A DNA stretch of 20,956 nt, taken from a virus. The stretch spans positions 1-20,956 of IMG/VR virus record IMGVR_UViG_3300024518_000679; one strand, 5' to 3'. Position numbers and translations under genes: made by a program. Positions 12,128 to 20,760 of the stretch are shown piece after piece. The stretch's first letter is position 1. Every line of letters begins with the position of its first letter. The notes under the pieces were generated by a model that worked only from the letters and a program-made list of their open reading frames with translations, was not told the DNA's origin and did no database searches.

Positions 12128-12472
12128 TTATACAAAGGCATATTCGCCACTGTTATCATTTTGTTCGTAATCAGAATCCGTATCTAGCCTATTACTAAAT
12201 ACAACTATATCTCTATAAATTGGTAGGTTATTAGAATCAATAGCTGATACCAATAATGTTGTGTTTACATTTACATTAGCAACTAAATCTGTTATATCAA
12301 TAGTAAAATAGCCATCATAGAAAACAGAAGTAGGTAGAGTTACTGCATCACAAAAGAATTTCTCCTTAGTTTCTTGGTTAGTAACCCACGCACCAATAGC
12401 AGGATTCTCTACATCTCTTAAGATATAGGGAATACTTATTGTAGGTAGATTGTCGTAATCGAATATTGTCAT
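12128..12472 (-). CDS. Small structural protein of unknown function upstream of the portal
   Basis: This 114-residue, beta-rich protein starts MTIFDYDNLPTISIPYILRD and ends in an acidic, Asn-rich tail (DYEQNDNSGEYAFV). There is no signal peptide or membrane span. It sits 2 nt upstream of the portal and downstream of a double hairpin. A head-decoration, adaptor or completion role fits the position, and the strand pattern (FYDGYFTIDITDL, NTTLLVSAID) fits a beta-sandwich. No family can be named with confidence. Confidence 0.65.
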   Translation of the reverse strand: MTIFDYDNLPTISIPYILRDVENPAIGAWVTNQETKEKFFCDAVTLPTSVFYDGYFTIDITDLVANVNVNTTLLVSAIDSNNLPIYRDIVVFSNRLDTDSDYEQNDNSGEYAFV

Positions 12473-12511
12473 AATATAATAACAAAAAAAGCCATATTTG
12501 TTTTATATAAT

Positions 12512-12543
12512 AAAAAAGAGGCTACCGTTTTAAGTGTAGCCTC
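12512..12543 (-). terminator. Strong terminator between the tube-like gene and the portal block
   Basis: On the minus strand GAGGCTAC (12536-12543) pairs with GTAGCCTC (12518-12525) over a 10-nt loop and is followed by TTTTTT (12512-12517). It lies between the stop at 12576 and the start at 12472 and should reduce read-through into the portal block relative to capsid and tube transcripts. Confidence 0.8.
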
Positions 12544-12559
12544 CATATTATTAAACATT

Positions 12560-12579
12560 TTAATACTATTAAGTATTAA
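12560..12579. repeat. AT-only inverted repeat over the stop of the tube-like gene
   Basis: TTAATACT (12560-12567) pairs perfectly with AGTATTAA (12572-12579) over a 4-nt loop. It covers the TAA stop at 12576-12578 and lies just upstream of the terminator in transcription order, forming a double hairpin. Confidence 0.6.
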
Positions 12580-13145
12580 GGTACTAGAACTCCATCAGAT
12601 AATACTGCTGTTTGAACATCAAATCCTGTTAATGCTCCTGCAACTACAATAGCAGGGTCTACAAAGTAAGCCATACTTAATTCTTTACCTTCGATAGCCA
12701 TTGTGTAACCGTTTAAGTCACCCATTGCACCACCCGTAGAACTAGATACTGCTACTTCACATCCGTTTTGCGCTCCTAGTATTCTAAAATTACCATTATA
12801 ATCTTCAAGGATTATATGTGGTCTACCATAAGATAACAATTTTAACTGCACTTGAGTTAAGTTATCTTGTTTTTTAACAACGATGTTCGCTGTTTGTGTC
12901 CAGAACGATGTTCCGTTATCACGAGAGATTTCGTTAGCTTCATCAAAAGTATTATTTTCACCTCGTAACTCAAATTTATACACATCTACTGGTGTAACTA
13001 AAGCGGTTATAAGGTCTAAATCTTTATCTGCATCTAAAAACTCATCGTACATTCCTGCTGAAAAGTTACCGATATACATATTACGTAAACCACCTACATT
13101 GGATTTACACGCTTCGGTTCTTCCTGCACTAATATCACAAGCCAT
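12576..13145 (-). CDS. Tail-tube-like or accessory structural protein next to the capsid gene
   Basis: The protein has 189 residues. The start MACDISAGRTEACKSNVGGL, the phrase NGTSFWTQTANIVVKKQDNL, and the segments LLSYGRPHIILEDYNGNFRI and GAMGDLNGYTMAIEGKELSM match, from memory, a widespread protein encoded near the capsid gene in Bacteroidota phages and prophages. Alternating polar beta strands and a Gly-rich body fit a tube or jelly-roll-like structural protein. It is separated from the major capsid gene by a short gap with a GGGAGG hairpin and from the portal block by a terminator, suggesting high, separately set expression. Tail tube is my best guess, but head decoration is also possible. 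Confidence 0.65.
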   Translation of the reverse strand: MACDISAGRTEACKSNVGGLRNMYIGNFSAGMYDEFLDADKDLDLITALVTPVDVYKFELRGENNTFDEANEISRDNGTSFWTQTANIVVKKQDNLTQVQLKLLSYGRPHIILEDYNGNFRILGAQNGCEVAVSSSTGGAMGDLNGYTMAIEGKELSMAYFVDPAIVVAGALTGFDVQTAVLSDGVLVP

Positions 13146-13185
13146 AAGTTTATATTTTTTTTTAATTAATTAATTAGATAATATT

Positions 13186-13203
13186 GGGAGGCTTTCACCT
13201 CCC
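13186..13203. other. GGGAGG/CCTCCC hairpin after the major capsid gene
   Basis: GGGAGG (13186-13191) pairs with CCTCCC (13198-13203) over a 6-nt loop, 12 nt after the capsid stop at 13215. On the minus strand it is followed by AATATTATC, not a T-run, so it may stabilise the 3' end of capsid mRNA or act as a weak terminator. Same class as 5784-5803 and 7681-7700. Confidence 0.6.
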
Positions 13204-13214
13204 TTATATTATTC

Positions 13215-14138
13215 TTAGTTAGCAGCGTTAACGATACCGTAAGTTACAATTTCTGTAATCTGTCCGTATTGTGTTCCTGCGGTCATTCTCATAATGATTC
13301 TCACATTCTCATCACCTAAAGTATCGGCAGTATCAATTACCTTAACCATATTAGTGTCATTCAATAATCCCGTTCCAAACCACAAGTTAGATTTAAGAGT
13401 TGCTATTGCTGTGTTAGCTGCAAGTCCATTAACCATAACTACTGTGAAACCATCGATTACTACTTCACCAAATGATTGGTTATTGAATCTATCAACAAAT
13501 CCTAAGTTACCTAACGCTTGAACATACGCTCTGTAAATGTTTTGTGATACATATATTCTTAAATCAGGGTTTCCAAATAAAGTATCAGGAATAGCTGAAT
13601 GAATTTTCTGTAACTCTGCAATAACGTTAGTTGCAGTAATAGCTGCACCTGTAATCTCTTGTGCTGCTGGTAAGTCTGCATCTAAAGCGATTTGAGTAGC
13701 GAAACCATCGAAACTACCTGCTGCTGCTGTACCTCTCCAAATAGATACTTCATTCTCTGCTGCTACTTGCTTAACAATGTGTGCTAATAAGAATGATTGA
13801 AAATCAGGAGGTAAATTATCGTATGCACTATATCCCATAGAGATTGCATCCCAATCTTCTCTGAAATCATCTTTACATAAGACTTTGTTTACCATTAAAG
13901 ATTTTGGCTCTAATACTCTTTCGTCTAATACTACTGTTCCTGCATCTGTGAAATCACAAGCTGCATCTTGTAAAAGACCATTAGTTACTACGTTTTTTAC
14001 AGTTGTTCTGTATTTAACGTTAGGTTTTACTGTTACCAATCCTTTCTCTAAGGTTGGAGCAGATAATAAGGCAGCTGAAATATATTTCTGTGCGTCAAAT
14101 TCCCCTGCGTAAGTTGATGTTACTGTTGCTGTTGGCAT
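13215..14138 (-). CDS. Major capsid protein (HK97-fold type)
   Basis: The protein has 307 residues and an alternating Ala/Gly/Thr-rich composition typical of HK97-like coat proteins. There is a short N-terminal arm (PTATVTSTYAGEFDAQKYIS), an E-loop-like region around residues 55-95, and a helix (SFLLAHIVKQVAAENEVSIW, around 116-135) that resembles the spine helix. A receptor-like P-domain middle and a C-terminal strand (VRIIMRMTAGTQYGQITEIV) follow. It is placed 6 nt after an acidic scaffold-like gene and directly before a tube-like gene, the classical scaffold-capsid order. No maturation cleavage site is obvious near the start. The identification rests on overall pattern, size and neighbours. 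Confidence 0.8.
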   Translation of the reverse strand: MPTATVTSTYAGEFDAQKYISAALLSAPTLEKGLVTVKPNVKYRTTVKNVVTNGLLQDAACDFTDAGTVVLDERVLEPKSLMVNKVLCKDDFREDWDAISMGYSAYDNLPPDFQSFLLAHIVKQVAAENEVSIWRGTAAAGSFDGFATQIALDADLPAAQEITGAAITATNVIAELQKIHSAIPDTLFGNPDLRIYVSQNIYRAYVQALGNLGFVDRFNNQSFGEVVIDGFTVVMVNGLAANTAIATLKSNLWFGTGLLNDTNMVKVIDTADTLGDENVRIIMRMTAGTQYGQITEIVTYGIVNAAN

Positions 14139-14144
14139 AATTTT

Positions 14145-14588
14145 TTAATTAAATAGTTTATTATAAATTTTAGACTCTAATGATTCATTGTTCGCTTTAG
14201 GAACGTGAAAATTTTGTTTCTTCTCTACTTCCAATTCTGGAGAATGAGCAATCTCTTCAACTGCTAATTCAACTTCTTCTTCTTTAGATTTAGAAAGTTC
14301 TTGAGGTACTTCTTTTTCAGTAATGGATTCTTTTTGCCAAGCAACAAGTAAGTCCATAAACTTCTTTTTCATTTCCTCTAATTCTAACTTCGTTGCGTAC
14401 TCTACCGTTTGTACAGGTGCAGCCTCAACAGGTGCTTCCTCCTTTACAGGCTCTTCCGCTAATTCCGTTTGTTCAACCACTTCTTCTACTACTTCCTCCA
14501 CTACAACTTCCACCTCTGATAACTCGGCTTCTATCTCTTTAGGAGAAAATACTTCTTGAAGTTTTTGTAAAACATCTTTTGTATTCAT
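14145..14588 (-). CDS. Acidic scaffold-like protein upstream of the capsid gene
   Basis: This 147-residue protein is very rich in Glu, Val and Pro in its first half (about residues 20-60, VEVVVEEVVEEVVEQTELAE). It then has a helical, more mixed segment (YATKLELEEMKKKFMDLLVA, about 63-82) and a basic C-terminal end (PKANNESLESKIYNKLFN). Low-complexity acidic proteins directly upstream of capsid genes are often scaffolds, or a capsid delta-domain split off as its own gene, that guide procapsid assembly and are then removed by a protease. An XkdF-like protease gene lies further upstream (20753). Function is inferred from position and composition only. Confidence 0.62.
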   Translation of the reverse strand: MNTKDVLQKLQEVFSPKEIEAELSEVEVVVEEVVEEVVEQTELAEEPVKEEAPVEAAPVQTVEYATKLELEEMKKKFMDLLVAWQKESITEKEVPQELSKSKEEEVELAVEEIAHSPELEVEKKQNFHVPKANNESLESKIYNKLFN

Positions 14589-14643
14589 AATTATTGGGTT
14601 TATTTATAATATAATAACAAATTCGTTTAAATTCCGTTTCATT

Positions 14644-17600
14644 TTACAACTTCATTCTAATTTCGCCAGTTGCAGTTACATATAAATACCCACTTGGATA
14701 ACCTGCCACTACTGCTGCTGCTTCGTCTGCAAAAGATGCGTATGTTGTCATCAATGGACTAGGTTTAGTAAATACTACAAAGTCATCAACTGCATCTAAA
14801 TTAGCTACTTTCCGCAACGTTATAGACATACCATTCTTAAGTATAGGATCTATAAACGTGACCGCTCCTAAGTTGTCTCCAAAATTAATACCTTGTCTCA
14901 TATCCATTACATAATTTGGATTACCCTGCATATCAAATTCACAATTTTCTAATACAGTTGTTCCCAAGTGATTAATATCAAATAATTTCTGACTTGCGAT
15001 ATAATTATATGCAAAGGCTTGTTCTATTTTAAATTTGTGATTTTTTAAATAATAACTAACATTCTTTTCTGCTGTTGACCATAGGGCAAAACCATTATTA
15101 GTCATAGGATAACCATCAGCTTCTAAGAGATTGAATTCAGAATCTATATATGTAATTAAAGGTGTTGGACTAATAATCGTGGATTCGTATTGATTCAAAT
15201 CTTCCTCAACCCAACTATTAACAATTAGGTTTTCTCTTGTGTAATCTACGGGGAAACCATAGTTAAACTCTACTGGTATATCAATTCTGCAATTTGTAGT
15301 GCCTAATCTAAACCATCCATTTCCGCTAGAAAAATCCCTGCTGTCTACCGATGGAAGCATACCTGTGACAGTATTACCTGTAAACACACCACCTATATCT
15401 AACGTTTGTGTTTGTCTTAAAAACAACCTGTTAACTGTTAAACCAAGTTTTACAGAATTGGTAATCATATTGTTTGAACTTGATTGCGTGTCGTTTTTCC
15501 ATTCAGAAACATCATTAAAAACAAATTCATTGTCTATAAATGAAGCTGCGTTAAAACTTTCTTTAAAATAGTAAGAACTGTTGTCTAAATCATATCTGAA
15601 TACATTATTCTTAAATACAGATGGATTACCAACTCTAGAATTACTCGTGTTTTCGTAAAGTGCTATATTTCTGAAAAGGTTTTGTTCAATCGATTCACCT
15701 GTTCCTTCATAATCTACTCTACCAAATATGAACTTATTTTCAAACATTCTTGTTCTCCTACTAATACCAGTACCACAGTTATAAAGCGTGTTGTTGTAAA
15801 CTTCGACATTGTACCCATTAGTAGTTATACCTGCTTGCCATTCATTAGTTGGTGCAGCACTTAAATCTAGTGTTTCAGCACCTATCACGTTACCACTTAT
15901 AAATACATTCTCAGCGTTTTTAATGGAAATACCACCCCAACAGTTAAAGATACGGTTGTTTGTAATTCTTAAGTTTTGTTTAATTCGTCCTCCATCTTCC
16001 CAGTTAATTGCATACCCAGGACCTGCGGGTAAACCTCCAATATTGGCTAGTATGTTATTATCAATCTCGTAGTCTGAACCACCATTAGAGTATGCTTCAC
16101 GACCACAGAACATTATTTTGGAATTATACAAACCACCACCGAATGAGTGTAAAGATGGTCTTAAATTAATTTCAATTTCAGCAGTATCACCACCAAAATT
16201 ATCAGGGTTCATTAACAAAATCTTACATTTAACATAACTTTCTTCTGGAATATATACCCTAGAAAACCACGTTAAAGGTTGTGTTTTCCATAAAAAATTA
16301 TCATTTGTGTCATAGTATAATACCCAAAAATAAGGATTAGCAGAACCACCCCACGAACCAAAAGCACTACCCGTTAGCATCATAAATCTTTGTACTCCTA
16401 CCGATGTAATGTTATCAAATTGACCACCTTCTAAGGTTAGAAATGATGTTGAATACACAAAGTCTGTGTTAGCAGCATCTACCACACCAAATTCGTCAAT
16501 ATATCCAACACTTATTAAGCTATCTGTTGCAGCGTCTATTTTGTTTGTTCCATCTATTTGATTCATAAATTGAGAATCTCCCGTGCCATAGATACCATCA
16601 CCATAAAACCCAAAAATGTTCACACCATTTTCAGTACAATTAACGCTCATAGAGTGCTTGACAATACAGTGATTATTTTCACTTTTTCCGTTTTGATTCG
16701 TATAAATATGAACTCCTAATGGTGTTTTATAATCTCCTAAAAAACGCCCACCAGTTCCTATTATGTGAGAGTTTCGTGTGTACCAAGTTGAGAGCAGATG
16801 TGATTTTTCTAAGTCGTGAGAAAATAATTGAATATCTCCTTGTATATAAACGTTATGTCCATTTGTCTTATCACCTATGCACCACCCTGATGGTCTGTAT
16901 GTTATACCTGCTGCAACAAATACAGATTTTGTTGTCATAGTTTTACCGCTAGAACCAATCGTTAAATTAGAACCATTAATCTGATTCATCATTCTTAATG
17001 CTTGGTCTACCAAGTTGAAATCATCACTACCATATATGTAATTAGTACTTGATGTTGTATTATCTGCTGCATCGGCTAATTCAATAGTAGTGGCATTTGT
17101 TACACTTGCAATAGTTGAAGATAATACATAATTAATAGATTGCCCTACATTAGCGTTAACACCTGCATCAATTACTGTTATAGTTTTCCCAACATCATTA
17201 GACGTAAATGATGCTGTTGCATCAGTAAAAGTTGTTGCACCTGCCGATATATTACCACTACCCATTTTAAGTAATCCATCTTCACGAACTCCAAACATTT
17301 TAGTTGTTAGTTCAGTTGGTGGATTCCATACCCCATCCAATTGACTTACTTCGTCTAACTGAAAATAAACCTGTTTAGTAGTTAGACCATCAAACGAAGT
17401 GTTATCTCCTGTTATATTAAATCCATTTAAAATAATTTTACCTGTTGAAAAGTAAAGAGTTGAATCACTAGGTACTACATAATTAGCTAATAATGTAATA
17501 GGCTCTTGTATATCTATAATCTTATTAGTGCCTGTTACTGCTAGTAATTCTGCTAAACTTGTAACAACAATTATATTTGGGTTACTAGAACCGCCACCTC

Positions 17601-17757
17601 CGCTTGAAGATATAATAGGGTTAGCAGGGTCTGATGAATCTACGGTTACATTTGTACCCGCTACGATAGCTTGAACAACACCTGCAACACCTTGTATTCC
17701 TGGGTCTCCTTTTGATCCTGCGTTTAAGGTTACGCCACCTTGTTTTACTATTGCCAT
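14644..17757 (-). CDS. Collagen-tipped beta-helix tailspike
   Basis: This is the largest protein in the window at 1037 residues. The N-terminus carries a short collagen-like repeat (G-S-K-G-D-P-G-I-Q-G, 14-23), then a Gly/Ser linker (SSSGGGGSS, 50-58). A long Asn-rich solenoid follows with recurring N-x-x-F or N-N-x-x-F turns, clearest at about 590-760 (TNNRIFNCWGGISI, YNNTLYNCGTG, FKNNVFRYD), typical of pectin-lyase-like right-handed beta helices. It probably forms trimers that bind, and perhaps cleave, host polysaccharide. The last 40 residues (S-F-A-D-E-A-A-A-V-V-A-G-Y-P-S-G-Y-L-Y) match a C-terminal tail motif common in Bacteroidota phage receptor-binding proteins. Catalytic residues cannot be assigned by eye. 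Confidence 0.82.
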   Translation of the reverse strand: MAIVKQGGVTLNAGSKGDPGIQGVAGVVQAIVAGTNVTVDSSDPANPIISSSGGGGSSNPNIIVVTSLAELLAVTGTNKIIDIQEPITLLANYVVPSDSTLYFSTGKIILNGFNITGDNTSFDGLTTKQVYFQLDEVSQLDGVWNPPTELTTKMFGVREDGLLKMGSGNISAGATTFTDATASFTSNDVGKTITVIDAGVNANVGQSINYVLSSTIASVTNATTIELADAADNTTSSTNYIYGSDDFNLVDQALRMMNQINGSNLTIGSSGKTMTTKSVFVAAGITYRPSGWCIGDKTNGHNVYIQGDIQLFSHDLEKSHLLSTWYTRNSHIIGTGGRFLGDYKTPLGVHIYTNQNGKSENNHCIVKHSMSVNCTENGVNIFGFYGDGIYGTGDSQFMNQIDGTNKIDAATDSLISVGYIDEFGVVDAANTDFVYSTSFLTLEGGQFDNITSVGVQRFMMLTGSAFGSWGGSANPYFWVLYYDTNDNFLWKTQPLTWFSRVYIPEESYVKCKILLMNPDNFGGDTAEIEINLRPSLHSFGGGLYNSKIMFCGREAYSNGGSDYEIDNNILANIGGLPAGPGYAINWEDGGRIKQNLRITNNRIFNCWGGISIKNAENVFISGNVIGAETLDLSAAPTNEWQAGITTNGYNVEVYNNTLYNCGTGISRRTRMFENKFIFGRVDYEGTGESIEQNLFRNIALYENTSNSRVGNPSVFKNNVFRYDLDNSSYYFKESFNAASFIDNEFVFNDVSEWKNDTQSSSNNMITNSVKLGLTVNRLFLRQTQTLDIGGVFTGNTVTGMLPSVDSRDFSSGNGWFRLGTTNCRIDIPVEFNYGFPVDYTRENLIVNSWVEEDLNQYESTIISPTPLITYIDSEFNLLEADGYPMTNNGFALWSTAEKNVSYYLKNHKFKIEQAFAYNYIASQKLFDINHLGTTVLENCEFDMQGNPNYVMDMRQGINFGDNLGAVTFIDPILKNGMSITLRKVANLDAVDDFVVFTKPSPLMTTYASFADEAAAVVAGYPSGYLYVTATGEIRMKL

Positions 17758-17761
17758 AATT

Positions 17762-18286
17762 TTAATTTGTTTTTTCTATTGATATATTATCTACATAAAA
17801 ATGATGTCCTATTGTTGCACTTGCAAATTGAGGGTAAAATCTTAAATAAGCTGTTGCTGTTGCACTTGCTTCTACATTGAAAACATATTCGTTCCACCCT
17901 GCTGTTACTGTTACAGGGCTTGGTGTAACTACGAACCCCGCCCAATAAGCTATAATGTTAGTTCCTGTACCTGCTTTAGCCCATATTTTAATAGTATATT
18001 GGTCTCCTGCTACTACTTGAATTCGTGTTTCACCTCTTTGATTACTACCTCCTCCTGTATTAGTTATTTTAATACAATAATCTCCATTTTGTGCAACTGT
18101 CGTATCTGATTGTCCTACACCTGCTGATTCTACACTACAATTTGATATACCCCAATACCCAAAACCTGTATTAGCTGTTTTCACAGTTGCTGTTTCCGTT
18201 GTATAATCTGCTGAATCTTCAAAATCGTATAATTCTGTAAAACCAACCACCGCTTGCTTAAAAAACATTGCTTTTTTCTTGCTCAT
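17762..18286 (-). CDS. Carbohydrate-binding-module-like structural protein
   Basis: The protein has 174 residues. A short basic start (MSKKKAMFFKQAVVGF) precedes a beta-sandwich-like body with the classical CBM_4_9 pattern: NGDYCIKITNTGGG, RGETRIQVVAGDQYTIKIWA, GWNEYVFNVEASATA, TAYLRFYPQF and the closing FYVDNISIEK. Such modules bind surface glycans and here may help the virion adhere to its host. It overlaps the preceding gene by one base (TAATG) and is followed after 4 nt by the tailspike gene, so it probably works beside it on the tail. It lacks a signal peptide, in line with a virion protein. Confidence 0.75.
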   Translation of the reverse strand: MSKKKAMFFKQAVVGFTELYDFEDSADYTTETATVKTANTGFGYWGISNCSVESAGVGQSDTTVAQNGDYCIKITNTGGGSNQRGETRIQVVAGDQYTIKIWAKAGTGTNIIAYWAGFVVTPSPVTVTAGWNEYVFNVEASATATAYLRFYPQFASATIGHHFYVDNISIEKTN

Positions 18287-18942
18287 TACAAATCGTATTT
18301 ATTATCAAAATAATCAAGTATTTCAGTTTGAAACCAAGTTGCAGTTCCAATCATCCCTTGAACTAAATCTAATTCTGTTTGATTATTTGTAATTACTTTA
18401 GCAATCTCTTGCTTTGCTTGTTGAAAGTTGCCTAAAATTAACCATTGATAAACAGGGGCAAACCATTTCTTTAAATCTCTCCCCTCGCCTTGCGTTAATT
18501 TATTATTAGCATCTGAATCCTTGAATCTTCTTCTCCATATTTTGCGTTCACATCTACCGTATAAATTCGCTCCTTTTTGCGTGTGTGCGTCTATTTTAGT
18601 TCTAGCTTCTGAATCTTCGTTAGTTTCTAAATTAGCATCTAATTCAATTTGAGTAAAAGCAATTACAGGGTGGGTGAATTTTTGAGTTGTTACATCAAAA
18701 AACAAATCTCCTAACTTTTCAATAGCTGTATCGTAAGTTGGTTTCACAATACTAAAAAACCCATCTGCTTCGTGAATATCAATTAAGGTTTGATACCCAT
18801 CTGTTCTCTGTCCTACAAAATATGTAGGTGAATAGAAACTTTTAGGTATTAATGATAATTGTCTAATGCTTCCAACATCGTAATTTCTAAAGAAATTAGA
18901 GTTTAGGTCTTTTAATTCTTGTGTTATGGTTATTGCTATCAT
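18286..18942 (-). CDS. Unknown structural-cluster protein
   Basis: This 218-residue protein starts MIAITITQELKDLNSNFFRN. It shows no signal peptide or membrane span and does not match any family I recognise. The middle carries a basic patch (GRCERKIWRRRFKDSD, about 129-144) and the C-terminal region is helical (QWLILGNFQQAKQEIAKVIT). It lies between fibre-type genes, starting 3 nt after the 544-aa fibre gene ends and sharing one base with the CBM-like gene. It may be a tail-tip or fibre-assembly protein, but this is from position alone. Confidence 0.62.
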   Translation of the reverse strand: MIAITITQELKDLNSNFFRNYDVGSIRQLSLIPKSFYSPTYFVGQRTDGYQTLIDIHEADGFFSIVKPTYDTAIEKLGDLFFDVTTQKFTHPVIAFTQIELDANLETNEDSEARTKIDAHTQKGANLYGRCERKIWRRRFKDSDANNKLTQGEGRDLKKWFAPVYQWLILGNFQQAKQEIAKVITNNQTELDLVQGMIGTATWFQTEILDYFDNKYDL

Positions 18943-18945
18943 ATC

Positions 18946-20580
18946 TTAATCTTTTTGTGAAATTTGAACCAACCATATATCAGTAGTTGTATTAACATAT
19001 TCTATTACTATTGTATTTAATGCTGCTGTGTCATACACACCTCGTATATATGTACTCCATCCTGCGGGATATGTAGGAGCAAATGCACCATCCATATGAA
19101 TAGTTATTACTTTTGTTCCGTTTGCAGGTAAATTGGTGTCACTAAATACTGTTGCTCCTGTCATAGTGTATCTGAATGTTTCTGCTACACTCCAATCAAT
19201 ATTCTTTGTTCCTGTAACCGCTAAATCTTCACTTACTCTATCGTTAATAGCTTTCACATTTTCAGTTGTAGCACTTACTAAACCACTATACAAAGTATTA
19301 ACAGCGTTATCACCTGTATTTGTACCACTTGTATTACCTACAACAACTTTCTCTGCATCGGTTACGTAATTATCATCTGCTCCAAGAACAGGCGCATAAG
19401 TAGTACTTGCAGTTGATGGTGATAAATAATCTGTATCTGCTACTAATGGCACTTGGTAATCTGTACCTGCTACAAAGTTAGCTGCTCGATAATCATTTGC
19501 GTAAGTTGTGTTTGCTGCGTTATTATCCGAATTATCTGTTCCAACGGGGTCAAAATCTACACCGCTTACTGGTATAACTTGGTCACCTGTATTTGTATTA
19601 GTTGTGTTTCCAACAACTACCTTTTCTGCATCTGTGAAAGCATTTGTATTAGCATTATTCTCATAAGCAATTTTAACTTCGGCATCAGTCATTGTACCAC
19701 CAACCGCTTCATCTCGCACTTCTTGAATAGCTGCTTGTACATCTGTTGATGCTATACTTCCATTAGGTACAAAAACTATATCGCTAGCAGTTGTTGGTGT
19801 TACCGCTCCATCGGTAATTACTACGAAATAATTAGTAGGATGTCCGCTAGGAAAATCAATGTCATACTCAGCTTGAGTGCCACCCCAATAAACTGGCGAA
19901 ATATTACTATTAGTATCTACTTTAAATACTTGACTTTCTATAAAATCATATAAAGCGTTTTGACTTGGAGCAACTCCTATAACTCCATCCCAACTAATAG
20001 AATATGCTGCATCACTTACACCACCACTACCACCCAAAGCAACGATAGCTTGTTTAACACGTTCAGCAGTCCATATACGCTCTGTTGTTGCTGTACCTGC
20101 TTCTGCTTCAACCTGACTAACTACATCAGGATTTGCTTCTTCTGTTGTTACGCCAACTTTAGCATTGTTAGTTGTTATGTCACTTGCTTGTTGTACAGTA
20201 ATACCTACTTTAGCAGTATTCGCATTTATAATAGGGTCATATGTAGATGATAACATATCACCACCGCCAAGACCTGCTATATCGTCTTGAGTCATTAACT
20301 TATTAACTCCCGTAACAGGCGATAAAGTATCTGCATCTTTTAATACATCAGCATCATTATAAATAGTATCAGTATCAGTAAATACCGCATCACTAGGTAC
20401 TGCTTTCTCAACTAATGGGTGTGCTATGTTAGTTTCTTTAGCAGTATTCAAATCAATAGCTGCTTGTTTCGCAACTAAGTCATCTGCTATGTCTACTAGG
20501 TTTGTTCCTACTCTTGTTGCTGTATTCGCTCCCGTAGTTGTTTCATCTCTGATTACTACTGCGTCTGTTTTTATACTCAT
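18946..20580 (-). CDS. Modular tail fibre protein
   Basis: The protein has 544 residues, mostly Thr/Asn/Asp/Ala-rich, with a structure of short repeated modules. A unit TDAEKVVVGNT-x-x-T-N-T-G-D occurs twice (about 314-332 and 405-423), a typical tail-fibre repeat. The segment YSISWDGVIGVAPSQNALYD (about 192-211) is a common phage fibre motif. Short Gly-rich spots (GLGGGD, about 102; GGSGG, about 183) are probable hinges. The C-terminal about 85 residues (from NIDWSVAETFRYTMTG) are a beta-rich tip seen in many fibres and likely contact the host. It begins 6 nt after the small Cys4 gene and just ahead of the other adhesion genes. No intramolecular chaperone domain is apparent. Confidence 0.78.
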   Translation of the reverse strand: MSIKTDAVVIRDETTTGANTATRVGTNLVDIADDLVAKQAAIDLNTAKETNIAHPLVEKAVPSDAVFTDTDTIYNDADVLKDADTLSPVTGVNKLMTQDDIAGLGGGDMLSSTYDPIINANTAKVGITVQQASDITTNNAKVGVTTEEANPDVVSQVEAEAGTATTERIWTAERVKQAIVALGGSGGVSDAAYSISWDGVIGVAPSQNALYDFIESQVFKVDTNSNISPVYWGGTQAEYDIDFPSGHPTNYFVVITDGAVTPTTASDIVFVPNGSIASTDVQAAIQEVRDEAVGGTMTDAEVKIAYENNANTNAFTDAEKVVVGNTTNTNTGDQVIPVSGVDFDPVGTDNSDNNAANTTYANDYRAANFVAGTDYQVPLVADTDYLSPSTASTTYAPVLGADDNYVTDAEKVVVGNTSGTNTGDNAVNTLYSGLVSATTENVKAINDRVSEDLAVTGTKNIDWSVAETFRYTMTGATVFSDTNLPANGTKVITIHMDGAFAPTYPAGWSTYIRGVYDTAALNTIVIEYVNTTTDIWLVQISQKD

Positions 20581-20586
20581 AATTCT

Positions 20587-20760
20587 TTAGTTGAATGTTG
20601 TGTCAAATGTTTCATCAAATATATCAAGTAACACCTCTTCTTTTGGTAATGCTACTGTTCTACCTATACCGTGTTTCCAATAGTAAGGTTGTTTGTCACA
20701 CTTACATAAGTGTTCTGCTAAATATCTGTTTTTGCATAAGCAATAGAAACTCTTAGGCAT
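20587..20760 (-). CDS. Small Cys4 protein between the protease and fibre genes
   Basis: An ATG at 20760 overlaps the end of the protease gene by 8 nt and gives a 57-residue frame (start MPKSFYCLCKNRYLAEHLCK). Two C-x-C pairs (C7, C9 and C19, C21) could bind zinc, and the second half is acidic (EEVLLDIFDETFD). I know of no family match. Context suggests a virion-assembly or regulatory accessory. Confidence 0.6.
   Translation of the reverse strand: MPKSFYCLCKNRYLAEHLCKCDKQPYYWKHGIGRTVALPKEEVLLDIFDETFDTTFN

Noticed and set aside
449-20250. Many open frames on the plus strand
   Set aside because: All lie antisense to well-supported minus-strand genes, have Ser/Cys/Ile-rich compositions expected from reading coding DNA backwards, and show no recognisable motif or start context.
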